From Chitinophaga eiseniae (GTDB lineage: Bacteria; Bacteroidota; Bacteroidia; Chitinophagales; Chitinophagaceae): a DNA stretch of 64,000 bases. Both the position numbers and the translations under genes were made by a program. Below the pieces are notes generated by a model, which was not told the DNA's origin, ran no database searches, and saw only the letters and a program-made list of their open reading frames with translations. Below, in pieces: positions 18,191 through 26,689 of this stretch (position 1 is the first letter of the stretch; the number at the start of each line of letters is the position of its first letter). The DNA lies in NCBI RefSeq assembly GCF_900167135.1, contig NZ_FUWZ01000004.1, positions 372,001-436,000 of the forward strand, read 5' to 3'.

Positions 18191-20956
18191 TTGCAGAAGA
18201 GATTACTACTCGCTCTATTTTTATTGCTAATGCCTGTTGCCGTACTGCTGGCGCAGGTGTACGAAAAACCGCCGGCTAGGTTGTTGCCCGTCCGGAGGGT
18301 GAATGGTGTCGTCCGGGACAGTTTGGGCAGAAACATCCGTGCGGCGGCAGTACGGTTGGTATCCCCGAAGGATACCCTGCATGTGGTGACGTCTGAACAT
18401 GGGGTTTTTAATTTCCCGGTGGTACGGAGTGAAAGCTTTACCCTGGAGGTGCAGGTCATGAGCTACCGTCCTTACCGCAAGAAATATTTCCTGAACGATA
18501 CCAAACCTATCCTCGTATTACCGCCGGTAGTGATGGGATCCGGTATGGTGCAGTTGAAAGAGGTGGCGGTGACCACTACGAGAGGGCCGCAGGAGAGAGG
18601 CGATACGACCGAGTTCTGGGCAAAGGATTACGTTGTGCGTGACTTTGCCCGGCTGGAAGACATGCTGAAGAAGATGGAAGGCTTCCGGACAGATGCCAAC
18701 GGGCAATTGACTTTCCGGGGTAAACCGATCAACAAGGCACTCTTTAACGGCGCCAGGTACTTCAATGGCGATGTTGCCGCTGCCATCAAAGAACTGCCGG
18801 CGGACATAGTGGAACGTATACAAGTGATCCAGGATAATGAAAGCGGAACGGGGCCAAGGTTGTCCAAATCGGAGCCTGCCTCCCAGACGTTGAACGTGGT
18901 CACCAAAGCCGATAAGTCCGCCGGCCGGATGTACCAGGTGGTGGCAGAAGGCGGCACGCAGGACCGTTACCGGGCGGGCGGTTCCGCCAAATCCATCGAC
19001 GGATGGAAACAATGGAGCCTTTCAGCTTCGGCCAGCCAGGAGCCGCTGGGCATCATATCCGGAGACCCGGTGGGGACCATCAGCGGTATGGGAACTCCTT
19101 TTTCAGCAAGCGGCGGCGGTTCAGGAGGAAGAGGGAAAGTCCTGGCAGCACAAATGCATTATGGCAATACAGTCGGCAAATTGAATTTTGGCGTGAACTA
19201 CGCCATTGCACGCAAACAAAATGTGAGTGAAGTGGAAAGCATCTCGGAAGAGTTTTATAAAGAAGGCAGCCTGAAGAGAAGTACCAAGAGGGCCGCCCAC
19301 AGCACTTTTACGGACCAAACGCTGACGCTCAGCGCAACTGTCAACAAAAGTGATTTCAATATGATGACAACCGCCACCGCCACCATGTCCCACAATGAAA
19401 ATGATAATGGCAGCGAAATACGCCAGTCAGGAATACTACGGAATTTGCAACGGATGTCGTCCGGAAATACAATAGAGATGCCTTCCTATAACGTGGCTTC
19501 TTTTATGACATTTTTTTCCAGCCGTAAAATTAAACTAACGCTGAACGTCAGCAGCGGCAATAAGGGGATGACAAGCGCCGGCCATGATAATACGGATACC
19601 TACGGGGACAATACCGCTAAAGCAGATAGTTCCCTCTACCTGTTGCAACGGCAGAAAAGCAACACATGGTTTAACGCCATAAGGGCAACACTGGCTTACT
19701 CATGGCGGCAGCAATTCACTTTCCTGCTAAACGTAAACCCTTCCCAGAGTAAAACTACTGATGTCAACTACCGGGACCAGGTAACACCTGGACAGGAGAT
19801 AAAGCAGCTGAACGAATTGAGTAACGACAATATGCTCAGAGCGTACAAGTTGCCGGCCAGCCTGTCTGTGAAGTACAACTACAAGGAGAAAATTTCACTG
19901 GAGCTGACAGGCAGGTACGAGATCAACTGGCAACGCACGAAGTTATATTTAAAAGAACTGGATCTTTCTACCCGCACCGGCGCTTTCCTGCCATCGCTGA
20001 CGCTGGATTACAGGCCATCTGCAGCAGGAAACGCGTCGGCCGGCTACAACCGGGAGATACGCCTACCCTCCCTGTTGCAGCTCAATGACAAGCCTTACTT
20101 CGTTACACCGTTCGATGTGGTGATCGGTAATAGGGCGCTGGTGGCCGGGATGGTAGATAACTGGCATCTGAGGGGAAATTATACCTTTTTCAAAGTGGGC
20201 ATATCCGTTTCAGGAGAACTGAGCTATAGCCAGCTGCACAACGATATCGGAACAAACAGGCTGGTTAGGGTAGATACGGTGACCAGGACAATACGCACCG
20301 AAACCTATTACCTCAATATGAAGGGAGGCAATACTAAAAACGCTTCTTATTCCCTGTCGAAAAATTTAAGAGGGATGAATGTGACCCTGGGCCTCAGCGG
20401 TCACCTGATGTGGGGAAAACAGCTATATCTGGCCGACGGTCAGCTGGCGACTACCCTGCAACGGAATATGTATCAAGGGCTCACGGCTTCCTTTACGCCG
20501 GTAAAATGGCTGGATGTTGCTTCAGGAGTGATATATAACGGCTACAACAACATCAACTCGTTGCAAGCCGGCCGCCCTTTGTATAACAATGAATTTAACG
20601 TATTGCTAAAAGGAGGTGTTTTTTTGCCGGCAGATATTAAAATCAATATCAGCGGCAAACAAAATATCGTCAGGGCCAGCAGTCTGCCCGGCACATTGCA
20701 TCCGCTGGTGATCAACGCTAACATTGAAAAACGTTTCCTGAAGAAAAAAGACGCTGTTGTTAGTTTTGTGGTGATGGATATGCTACGGCAGAACAACTAT
20801 AACGTTATCGCACAAACGGTCACTGGTTATTCCAATGCGGTGTCTGCTGTGGACAGCCGGTATTTCCTGGTGCAGCTGGCATGGTACCCGCAGCGTTTCA
20901 CTAAGAGCAAAGCCGCAGGCGGTGCGAGAAGGGGAGATGGTAGTTTCGTAAAATAA
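18191..20956 (+). CDS. outer-membrane beta-barrel protein, TonB-receptor-like, with carboxypeptidase-regulatory domain
   Basis: A 921-residue protein predicted to start at a TTG (18191). No ATG gives an intact signal peptide (QKRLLLALFLLLMPVAVLLAQ). Residues 35-105 form a carboxypeptidase-regulatory-like beta-sandwich (VNGVVRDSLGRNIRAAAVRL). About 110-240 is a short plug-like region (LEDMLKKMEGFRTDANGQLTFRGKPINKALFNG, IVERIQVIQDNE). The rest is strand-rich barrel of the OMP_b-brl_3 type found in Bacteroidetes, ending in alternating aromatic strands (YFLVQLAWYPQRF). There is no SusD partner, so it is not a classic Sus transporter. It is the third gene of the TlpA/CBM9-like operon, and its cargo is unknown. 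Confidence 0.85.
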   Translation: MQKRLLLALFLLLMPVAVLLAQVYEKPPARLLPVRRVNGVVRDSLGRNIRAAAVRLVSPKDTLHVVTSEHGVFNFPVVRSESFTLEVQVMSYRPYRKKYFLNDTKPILVLPPVVMGSGMVQLKEVAVTTTRGPQERGDTTEFWAKDYVVRDFARLEDMLKKMEGFRTDANGQLTFRGKPINKALFNGARYFNGDVAAAIKELPADIVERIQVIQDNESGTGPRLSKSEPASQTLNVVTKADKSAGRMYQVVAEGGTQDRYRAGGSAKSIDGWKQWSLSASASQEPLGIISGDPVGTISGMGTPFSASGGGSGGRGKVLAAQMHYGNTVGKLNFGVNYAIARKQNVSEVESISEEFYKEGSLKRSTKRAAHSTFTDQTLTLSATVNKSDFNMMTTATATMSHNENDNGSEIRQSGILRNLQRMSSGNTIEMPSYNVASFMTFFSSRKIKLTLNVSSGNKGMTSAGHDNTDTYGDNTAKADSSLYLLQRQKSNTWFNAIRATLAYSWRQQFTFLLNVNPSQSKTTDVNYRDQVTPGQEIKQLNELSNDNMLRAYKLPASLSVKYNYKEKISLELTGRYEINWQRTKLYLKELDLSTRTGAFLPSLTLDYRPSAAGNASAGYNREIRLPSLLQLNDKPYFVTPFDVVIGNRALVAGMVDNWHLRGNYTFFKVGISVSGELSYSQLHNDIGTNRLVRVDTVTRTIRTETYYLNMKGGNTKNASYSLSKNLRGMNVTLGLSGHLMWGKQLYLADGQLATTLQRNMYQGLTASFTPVKWLDVASGVIYNGYNNINSLQAGRPLYNNEFNVLLKGGVFLPADIKINISGKQNIVRASSLPGTLHPLVINANIEKRFLKKKDAVVSFVVMDMLRQNNYNVIAQTVTGYSNAVSAVDSRYFLVQLAWYPQRFTKSKAAGGARRGDGSFVK

Positions 20957-20978
20957 ACCTTTCTTAAAATCTATAAGG

Positions 20979-21016
20979 CTGCCCTGAAAGTAAAACACTC
21001 TCAGGGCAGTTTTTTT
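20979..21016. terminator. bidirectional terminator
   Basis: CTGCCCTGA (20979-20987) pairs with TCAGGGCAG (21001-21009), followed by seven T on the plus strand. It lies between the convergent barrel and PI-PLC genes and can serve both. Confidence 0.75.
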
Positions 21017-21017
21017 A

Positions 21018-21989
21018 TCAGAAGTTGGTGCTGATAATAAGGTTGTTCCTGCCGGAAGTGGCAAAGTCCATGGGGAGGATACCATACCGGCCCTGGGTAT
21101 TGCTGGTGAAATAGCTATTGACCTGTGGGTTGATGGCGTTAGATACCGTAGTGATGCTGGGTATGCCGAAGATCAGTGGTTTATAGCCGCTGGTGAAATT
21201 GATATACAGGGTCGCCGCGTTGCCGGTTTTGGCTTCGCTCAGCAGATGGGTAATGTTGGTCCACTTGGTGTTGTTGTCAGGTACCTGGTACTGGTCCTGC
21301 ACCCGTAGTGTGGAGTTGCTGTTGTTGATGGTAAAGGTGGTGTTGTCGGCCCAGTTGGTAGCCTCAATGCCTTTGGGGGTAGAGGACGCGCCGAATCTTC
21401 TGAGCAGCACTATTTTTCCGCGTACGTCGCCGAGATTGGGAATAGAGGAAGAAAGATACCATTTGCCGGGCTGCTGGGCGGTATAGCTGTCGAAGGTCTG
21501 CTCAAAAGAGCGGGTGTTGTTGGTCGGGTCGTATTCTTCTTTCACGCACATGATGATGGTCTCTGTGGGATTGGCGTTCAGGAAGGCATAACAGGCAGTC
21601 ACCACGTCGTTGAAGTTAAGGTTCTGGTAGATGCTGCCGTGGTGGATGGCGAAAGCATCGCCGATGTGGCGGCATCTGATGTCGAGGAACCGGATGCCGG
21701 CGTCCAGCTGTTGTGCGATGGTAAGGTCCTGGCATTTGGCGGTGCCGCCTATGGGCTCAAAGCGGGCGCCGCTGTCATGCGTGCCGGGGATGCTGATGGC
21801 AGCCAGGTTACGCTCGTTGGCAATGCTGCCCATCCAGTTGTTGAGCGAAAAAGCGACCGTGGCGTTGCTGTTGGCAAGCTGATGGTTGTCTGCCCCTGTA
21901 TTAACAGGCAGCGTATTGTCGGCAGCATCTTTCTTACAGCCAAACAGGCCACAGATGGCCAATGCCATCAGGAGTTGAGGGTGTTTCAT
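21018..21989 (-). CDS. phosphatidylinositol-specific phospholipase C-like lipoprotein
   Basis: A 323-residue lipoprotein (lipobox LFGCKKD) with a bacterial PI-PLC X-box domain. The first catalytic histidine is H71 in ISIPGTHDSG and the second lies in AIHHGSIYQ (H116/H117). Between them, LDAGIRFLDIRCRHIG is the family-typical barrel segment. Bacterial enzymes cleave phosphatidylinositol or glycosyl-PI to cyclic inositol phosphate and diacylglycerol. The lipid anchor suggests action at the cell surface or periplasm, perhaps on membranes of plants, fungi or protists. It is transcribed alone, converging with the barrel operon. Confidence 0.92.
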   Translation of the reverse strand: MKHPQLLMALAICGLFGCKKDAADNTLPVNTGADNHQLANSNATVAFSLNNWMGSIANERNLAAISIPGTHDSGARFEPIGGTAKCQDLTIAQQLDAGIRFLDIRCRHIGDAFAIHHGSIYQNLNFNDVVTACYAFLNANPTETIIMCVKEEYDPTNNTRSFEQTFDSYTAQQPGKWYLSSSIPNLGDVRGKIVLLRRFGASSTPKGIEATNWADNTTFTINNSNSTLRVQDQYQVPDNNTKWTNITHLLSEAKTGNAATLYINFTSGYKPLIFGIPSITTVSNAINPQVNSYFTSNTQGRYGILPMDFATSGRNNLIISTNF

Positions 21990-22129
21990 GGGAGTTTGTT
22001 TTTTTAAAGTGAGTGAAAAACTTCGGACTTTACAGGTGATAGGCGTGGAATTAATAATTTAATAACCATTTTACGACAAAACACCGGAAAAACGACCGCA
22101 GTGGACCAGCCTGGATAACATAAAATTAA

Positions 22130-22161
22130 TTTGGCAGCGGTGCAGGTAAACTGTACTTTTA
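22130..22161 (+). promoter_or_regulatory. candidate promoter for the protease-nuclease gene
   Basis: TTTG is followed by 20 bases and TACTTTTA, one mismatch from the TTTG-N19-TAnnTTTG consensus. This would give a leader of about 130 nt. An ACCGGT-GAT-ACCGGT element lies in that leader near 22180. Confidence 0.45.
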
Positions 22162-22299
22162 ACATCGTAAAAACCCCAATGTTACCGGTGATACCGGTTA
22201 TTCCGCAGACAGTTCAATGATATCGTTACTTATTTGGAAATAGCCCTACTATCTGTAGAGAGGAAATTAATTTCTATACCAGTTTAAATTCCTGTCATT

Positions 22300-24468
22300 A
22301 TGATGCAAGTACCCCTTGACCAGCTGGCCGAATCGGAAAGCCGATATACAGCGCTGGAACAAATTCCCGTCAGAGACGCTTTCCCTGGTCTTGCCGAAGA
22401 GATGGTGCCGGCAGATGTGCCTGCCAGCGTGGTCGCCGGCAATATCCTGGGCGCCGATGAAAACATGGAACGAAGAAAACAAATGCTGGCCACTGTAAAG
22501 CAGGAGCCGGTAGACTTTGCCTTCGAACGTGCTATTGGTAAGAATGATTCCGTTTACAGCAATTTCGTGGAACTGATCAGCCAGGCCAAACAACGGGTGG
22601 GACGGATCGCAATTAAACAAGGCAACAGGAACGTTGCCTTTGCGACCGGTTTCATGGTGTCCTACAACCTGCTGCTCACCAACTGGCATGTCTTTAAAAC
22701 AAAAGAATCGGTCGCCGACAGCGAAGTACAGTTTTTCTACGAGCTGGATATTCACGGTTCCCCCGGCAGCGCCGTTTCTTTTGCGTTGGACGTTAACCGC
22801 TTTTATTGCGCTTCCAAAGAACTGGATTATTGTTTTGTGGCAGTCGCACCGGTAGATACTACCGGAACGCGCAGTATCAATGATATCGGTTACCTTTTCC
22901 TGGACCCCGCCCTGGGTAAACTGGGCAACGAAGAGGAGGAAGCGCTCAATATCATTCATCATCCCAACGGAGATTACAAGCAGTTGTCCCTCCGCGAAAA
23001 CCTGTTTATAAAAATTGCCCCTACGTCTATCTGGTATAAAACAGATACCGCACCCGGCAGCAGCGGCAGTCCCGTTTTTAACGACCAGTGGCAGGTGGTG
23101 GCCCTGCACCATATGGGGGTGGGACAAAAGAATGCCGCGGGCGACTATATCGATAAAGAGGGGAAGGTGATTCCGCTGGTGAATGGGTCTGTCGACGTCT
23201 CCCGCGTGGTGTGGATCGCCAACGAAGGCATCCGCATCAGCGTGATCCTGAAGGATATCGCCCTTAACTTCCCTGAAGAACCACTGGTAAAAGACCTGTC
23301 ATCCCCCAAACAAACAACACTGTCGGCGCAGGAAAAACTTCCTGCGAAAGAAAATACAACCCCTTCACTCACCCCTAAAACTCCTGCTATGGAAACGAAC
23401 AACCCTGCCGCTAATGTCAATATTTCTTTTCCTGCGTCGCTGATAGAGCGCAATGGTATGATCAATATTCATATCAGTCAGGGGGAAGGCATACCGCCGG
23501 TTACACCCCCGAAAGCAGCACTGTCGGCTGCCGAAGCCGATTTCGAAGAAATCAAAAAGCTGGAGCAGGACACCGATTTTTCTGCATGTAAAGGTTATAT
23601 CTCCACATTCCTGGGCCGTGGATTGAACATAGCCCTGCCACAACCCAAGGCCGCGCTGAAAAAATTCGCCGCCAAGCTGGAAGGAACAGACAGTATCGTC
23701 CTGAAATATTATAACTACAGCACCATCCTTCATGCGGTGCGAAGAATGCCTATCATCAGCGCGATCAACGTGGATGGAGATCCGGGCAAACGGCTGGACG
23801 ACAGCAAGCGGAAGGACGTATGGCTGCGCGATAACCGGTTAAGCTTCGACCTGCAGCTGGACGACAGTTACTATAAAAACAGCGGTTTTGACAGGGGCCA
23901 TATGAGCCGCCGGGAAGATGCCAACTGGGGCGCTACCGCAGACGATGCCAAACGCAATGCCGACCTGACCTGCATGTATACCAATGCCTGTCCGCAGGTG
24001 GCGGCCATTAATCAAAGCAGTAAGAAAGGCCTATGGGGTATCCTGGAAAAAGTGGTCCTGGAGAAAGGCGCCACGCTGGAGGAGGGGAAAACAGCACGGA
24101 TCTCCGTTTTCAACGGCCCTATTTTCAGAGAAGACGACCGGGTGTTCAGAGGGGTGCAGGTGCCGGTGGACTTTTTTAAGATCGTGCTGTGGCTTACCGA
24201 TGAGGGCGACTTAAAAGCGACAGCCTTTAAATTATCCCAGCAGTCATTGGTAGATGACATCGACTGGGAACAGCTGGACCTCGATCAGAACGTACAGTTT
24301 AAAGAATACATGTGCAGTATTGAAGACCTTCAAAAGGAGACAGGTATTGATTTTTCAGCGATTATTCCTTTTGATACCTTTGAAGGGGAAGCGGATGAAC
24401 TCACTTCTACGGAGATGGTGGCAGCACACATCAGGAAGCATAATATGCGTGACACGCAGAAAGTATAG
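22300..24468 (+). CDS. trypsin-like serine protease fused to DNA/RNA non-specific endonuclease
   Basis: A 722-residue protein without a signal peptide, so probably cytoplasmic. The first 100 residues are unassigned. A trypsin/V8-like peptidase follows (about 100-320) with the triad visible as H130 (LLTNWHVF), D176 (ELDYCFVAV) and S255 (PGSSGSP). A Ser/Pro/Thr-rich linker and beta segment (about 330-410) leads to an NUC-type nuclease (about 430-690). This has the DRGH motif (531-534, catalytic H534), the Asn metal ligand (probably N571 in AAINQSS) and a downstream Trp/Glu helix. Both active sites look intact. The gene stands alone, and a protease plus nuclease in one chain suggests a defence or self-destruction effector, which is inference. 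Confidence 0.9.
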   Translation: MMQVPLDQLAESESRYTALEQIPVRDAFPGLAEEMVPADVPASVVAGNILGADENMERRKQMLATVKQEPVDFAFERAIGKNDSVYSNFVELISQAKQRVGRIAIKQGNRNVAFATGFMVSYNLLLTNWHVFKTKESVADSEVQFFYELDIHGSPGSAVSFALDVNRFYCASKELDYCFVAVAPVDTTGTRSINDIGYLFLDPALGKLGNEEEEALNIIHHPNGDYKQLSLRENLFIKIAPTSIWYKTDTAPGSSGSPVFNDQWQVVALHHMGVGQKNAAGDYIDKEGKVIPLVNGSVDVSRVVWIANEGIRISVILKDIALNFPEEPLVKDLSSPKQTTLSAQEKLPAKENTTPSLTPKTPAMETNNPAANVNISFPASLIERNGMINIHISQGEGIPPVTPPKAALSAAEADFEEIKKLEQDTDFSACKGYISTFLGRGLNIALPQPKAALKKFAAKLEGTDSIVLKYYNYSTILHAVRRMPIISAINVDGDPGKRLDDSKRKDVWLRDNRLSFDLQLDDSYYKNSGFDRGHMSRREDANWGATADDAKRNADLTCMYTNACPQVAAINQSSKKGLWGILEKVVLEKGATLEEGKTARISVFNGPIFREDDRVFRGVQVPVDFFKIVLWLTDEGDLKATAFKLSQQSLVDDIDWEQLDLDQNVQFKEYMCSIEDLQKETGIDFSAIIPFDTFEGEADELTSTEMVAAHIRKHNMRDTQKV

Positions 24469-24487
24469 TCTTTTTAACGGGTGGTGG

Positions 24488-24516
24488 CCCGCCGGTTCCA
24501 TTGTGAAACCGGCGGG
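24488..24516. terminator. bidirectional terminator
   Basis: CCCGCCGGTT (24488-24497) and AACCGGCGGG (24507-24516) form a perfect 10-bp stem with a 9-nt loop between the convergent protease-nuclease and AraC genes. The T tract is weak on both sides. Confidence 0.65.
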
Positions 24517-24518
24517 TT

Positions 24519-25406
24519 TCAACGATGGTGTGCGCTCTCTTTCTCCAGTGCCCGGATTTTCTTTTTATAACTACCGGGGTTCTCGCCGGTCATTTTTTTA
24601 AAGAAGCGGTTAAAATACGCGTCGTTCTCGAATCCCAGGCTGTAAGCCAGGTCTTTCACCGGTATGTCCCGCGTCATGATCATGCGGCGGGCTTTTTCTA
24701 TTTTCTGTTCCTGGATGTATCTGCCGGGAGTGTTTCCCATGTCTTTTTTGAATAGCCGGATAAAATGGTCTTTGGTGAGAAAACAACTCTCTGCAAGGGT
24801 GTCTACGCTGATGGGCCTGTCGAGATGGGTGCGTATGTAATGCAGCGATTGCCGGATACGCTTGTCTATCCGGAGATTTTTATCGGCAGCCTGCTGCAGG
24901 AACCGGGATATCAGCTGCCGGATAATGCCCTGCGCCTCCATTTCATAGCCCAGCGGCGCCGCTTTTTGGCGCGCGATGCTCCTGACCAGCGTCGGACCGT
25001 TGTCATAAGACCATGGATCGAAATGCGGCAGTTTCCTTTCCGGGTGGATGGCTGTCAGCCGTTTAATCAGCTGTACCATCAGCGGGGCGGCCTTTATTTC
25101 AACGGGAGCGTCTACCAGGTCAAATACACTTTGCTGGTTGCCCGGTTCTTCATAAATATGAATATAGTATAAAGACAAAGGGCCTTCGCATTGATACCCA
25201 TGGGAGGTGTAGGCAGGGGTAAGATACAGATGACCTTTTTTCAGCTCGTACGTTTTATCCTCGCGGATCAGCCTCGCTGTACCGCTTTCGATATAGTGTA
25301 TCCGGATAAACGGGCTGCAAACGTTCCGCCAGTTCCAGTCGGCGTTGTGTACCGCGCGTCCGGTGTTCAGCAGCATAAAGTGCGGATGGGTAAGTTCTTT
25401 GCTCAT
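24519..25406 (-). CDS. AraC-family regulator with cupin sensor domain
   Basis: A 295-residue regulator. An N-terminal cupin-type sensor (residues 20-110; IRIHYIESGTARLIREDKTYELKKGHLYLTPAY) resembles sugar-sensing AraC proteins. The two C-terminal helix-turn-helix units span about 195-290 (SVDTLAESCFLTKDHFIRLFKKDMG; VKDLAYSLGFENDAYFNRFFKKMTGENPGSYKK). It is divergent from a zinc alcohol dehydrogenase whose start is 213 bp away, which suggests it controls that gene and itself. A perfect inverted repeat lies 25 bp upstream of its start. Confidence 0.93.
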   Translation of the reverse strand: MSKELTHPHFMLLNTGRAVHNADWNWRNVCSPFIRIHYIESGTARLIREDKTYELKKGHLYLTPAYTSHGYQCEGPLSLYYIHIYEEPGNQQSVFDLVDAPVEIKAAPLMVQLIKRLTAIHPERKLPHFDPWSYDNGPTLVRSIARQKAAPLGYEMEAQGIIRQLISRFLQQAADKNLRIDKRIRQSLHYIRTHLDRPISVDTLAESCFLTKDHFIRLFKKDMGNTPGRYIQEQKIEKARRMIMTRDIPVKDLAYSLGFENDAYFNRFFKKMTGENPGSYKKKIRALEKESAHHR

Positions 25407-25430
25407 ACCGGTATTGGTCTGAAAATTAAA

Positions 25431-25461
25431 ATATCGATAAAGTACAATTTTTTATCGATAT
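25431..25461. promoter_or_regulatory. perfect 11-bp inverted repeat, candidate operator
   Basis: ATATCGATAAA (25431-25441) and TTTATCGATAT (25451-25461) are perfect reverse complements separated by 9 bp, in the intergenic region between the AraC-type gene and the alcohol dehydrogenase. On the minus strand the repeat overlaps a plausible promoter for the regulator (TTTAC-N19-TACTTTAT), where a bound protein would block RNA polymerase. Confidence 0.6.
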
Positions 25462-25489
25462 CTGTAAAGTCTTCCAACCGGGTGATAGG

Positions 25490-25497
25490 TACTTTTG
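25490..25497 (+). promoter_or_regulatory. possible -7 element for the alcohol dehydrogenase
   Basis: TACTTTTG is an exact TAnnTTTG match in the divergent intergenic region, 123 bp before the dehydrogenase start. No clear -33 TTTG accompanies it. Confidence 0.35.
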
Positions 25498-25619
25498 AAA
25501 AAAAATATCAACGGTATTTTTCAGGGAGGGATGGACCTACCGGTCCTATCCTGTCGTCTTCAGTCATCTATGCCGACGACTACCGTTCCGGAACAATGTC
25601 GCTTTTTAAACAGAAGTTC

Positions 25620-26630
25620 ATGAAGGTAATTTCTTGTAGTAAGCCGGGGAAGCTGGAATACCGTGATGTTCCGGAGCCGGTATGTTTACCAGGCTATGCC
25701 ATTATAAAAATCCGGCGTATCGGGGTATGCGGGACCGATATCCATGCTTTCGGCGGCACACAGCCTTATTTTACTTATCCCCGCGTGCTGGGACATGAGC
25801 TGGCAGCAGAATATGTAAAAGGGGATGCGCCGCGGCTGCGCAGCGGGGACCTGGTGACCGTTATTCCTTACCATCATTGCGGCAGCTGCATCGCCTGCCG
25901 TGGTGGTCATACCAATTGCTGTCAGCAGATGCAGGTCATCGGCGTACATGCCGACGGCGGCATGGCAGAGTTGCTGGCGGTGCCATCGCATTTATTGCTG
26001 CCGGCGGCCGGAATGGCGCCTGACCGGCTGGCATTGGTGGAACCTTTTGCTATCGCGGCCCACGGTGTCCGGAGGGCTGCCATATCTCCGCGGGAAAATG
26101 TGCTGGTGGTGGGAGCAGGGCCTATCGGCCTGGCGGTGATGGAGATGGCTGCCATTGCAGGGGCGCAGGTGATAGCGATGGATGTGAACAGCTACCGTTT
26201 GACGTGGGCGAAGAAAATCACCGGCGTAAAAGCAGCCCTCCATGCGCGCGATGAGTATGTGGACGAGCAGCTGAAAGCCCTTACTAACGGTGAAATGCCT
26301 ACCGTAGTGATCGATGCTACCGGCCATCTGAATGCTATCAACAACGCGTTCCGGTGGATGTCACACGCTGGCAGGTACGTGCTGGTGGGACTGCAAAGAG
26401 AGAATATCACTTTCAGTCACCCTGAATTCCATAAACGGGAAGGTACGCTGCTCAGCAGCCGTAACGCTACCCGGCAGGATTTTGACTGGGTGCTGGAGCA
26501 TATCCGTACCGGCAGGATCATGCCTGAAAAATATATCACCCGTTATCTGCACTTTGACGATGTGGCGGAGGAGTTTCCTTCCCTCGCTGCCGATGCCAAT
26601 ATCGTAAAGGCGATGATCAACCTGGATTAA
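25620..26630 (+). CDS. zinc-dependent medium-chain alcohol/sugar dehydrogenase
   Basis: A 336-residue MDR-family dehydrogenase read from the ATG at 25620 (MKVISCSKPGKLEYRDVPEP). An ATG at 25596 adds eight residues. The catalytic zinc ligands are visible in IGVCGTDIHAF and LGHELAAEY, with structural-zinc cysteines in HHCGSCIACRGGHTNCC. The NAD(P) fold has the glycine motif VVGAGPIGLAV. It resembles threonine/sorbitol/L-galactonate-type dehydrogenases that oxidise polyols or sugar acids. The divergent cupin-AraC regulator suggests an inducible carbohydrate substrate. The exact substrate is not determinable. Confidence 0.9.
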   Translation: MKVISCSKPGKLEYRDVPEPVCLPGYAIIKIRRIGVCGTDIHAFGGTQPYFTYPRVLGHELAAEYVKGDAPRLRSGDLVTVIPYHHCGSCIACRGGHTNCCQQMQVIGVHADGGMAELLAVPSHLLLPAAGMAPDRLALVEPFAIAAHGVRRAAISPRENVLVVGAGPIGLAVMEMAAIAGAQVIAMDVNSYRLTWAKKITGVKAALHARDEYVDEQLKALTNGEMPTVVIDATGHLNAINNAFRWMSHAGRYVLVGLQRENITFSHPEFHKREGTLLSSRNATRQDFDWVLEHIRTGRIMPEKYITRYLHFDDVAEEFPSLAADANIVKAMINLD

Positions 26631-26661
26631 AACAACTTTAGTTGTCACCACTACCACAGCA

Positions 26662-26689
26662 GCCCGCCGGTACTTCGGTACCGGTGGGC
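26662..26689 (+). terminator. hairpin with cUUCGg tetraloop after the dehydrogenase
   Basis: GCCCGCCGGTAC and GTACCGGTGGGC form a 12-bp stem (one G-T pair) capped by TTCG, the extra-stable C(UUCG)G loop. It starts 31 bp after the stop. There is no T run after it, so it may act as a 3'-end stabiliser rather than a classical terminator. Confidence 0.6.

Noticed and set aside
25191..25619. Upstream extension of the alcohol dehydrogenase frame by 143 codons
   Set aside because: It begins at a TTG inside the divergent AraC gene and reads antisense to it; the family N-terminus is at 25620.
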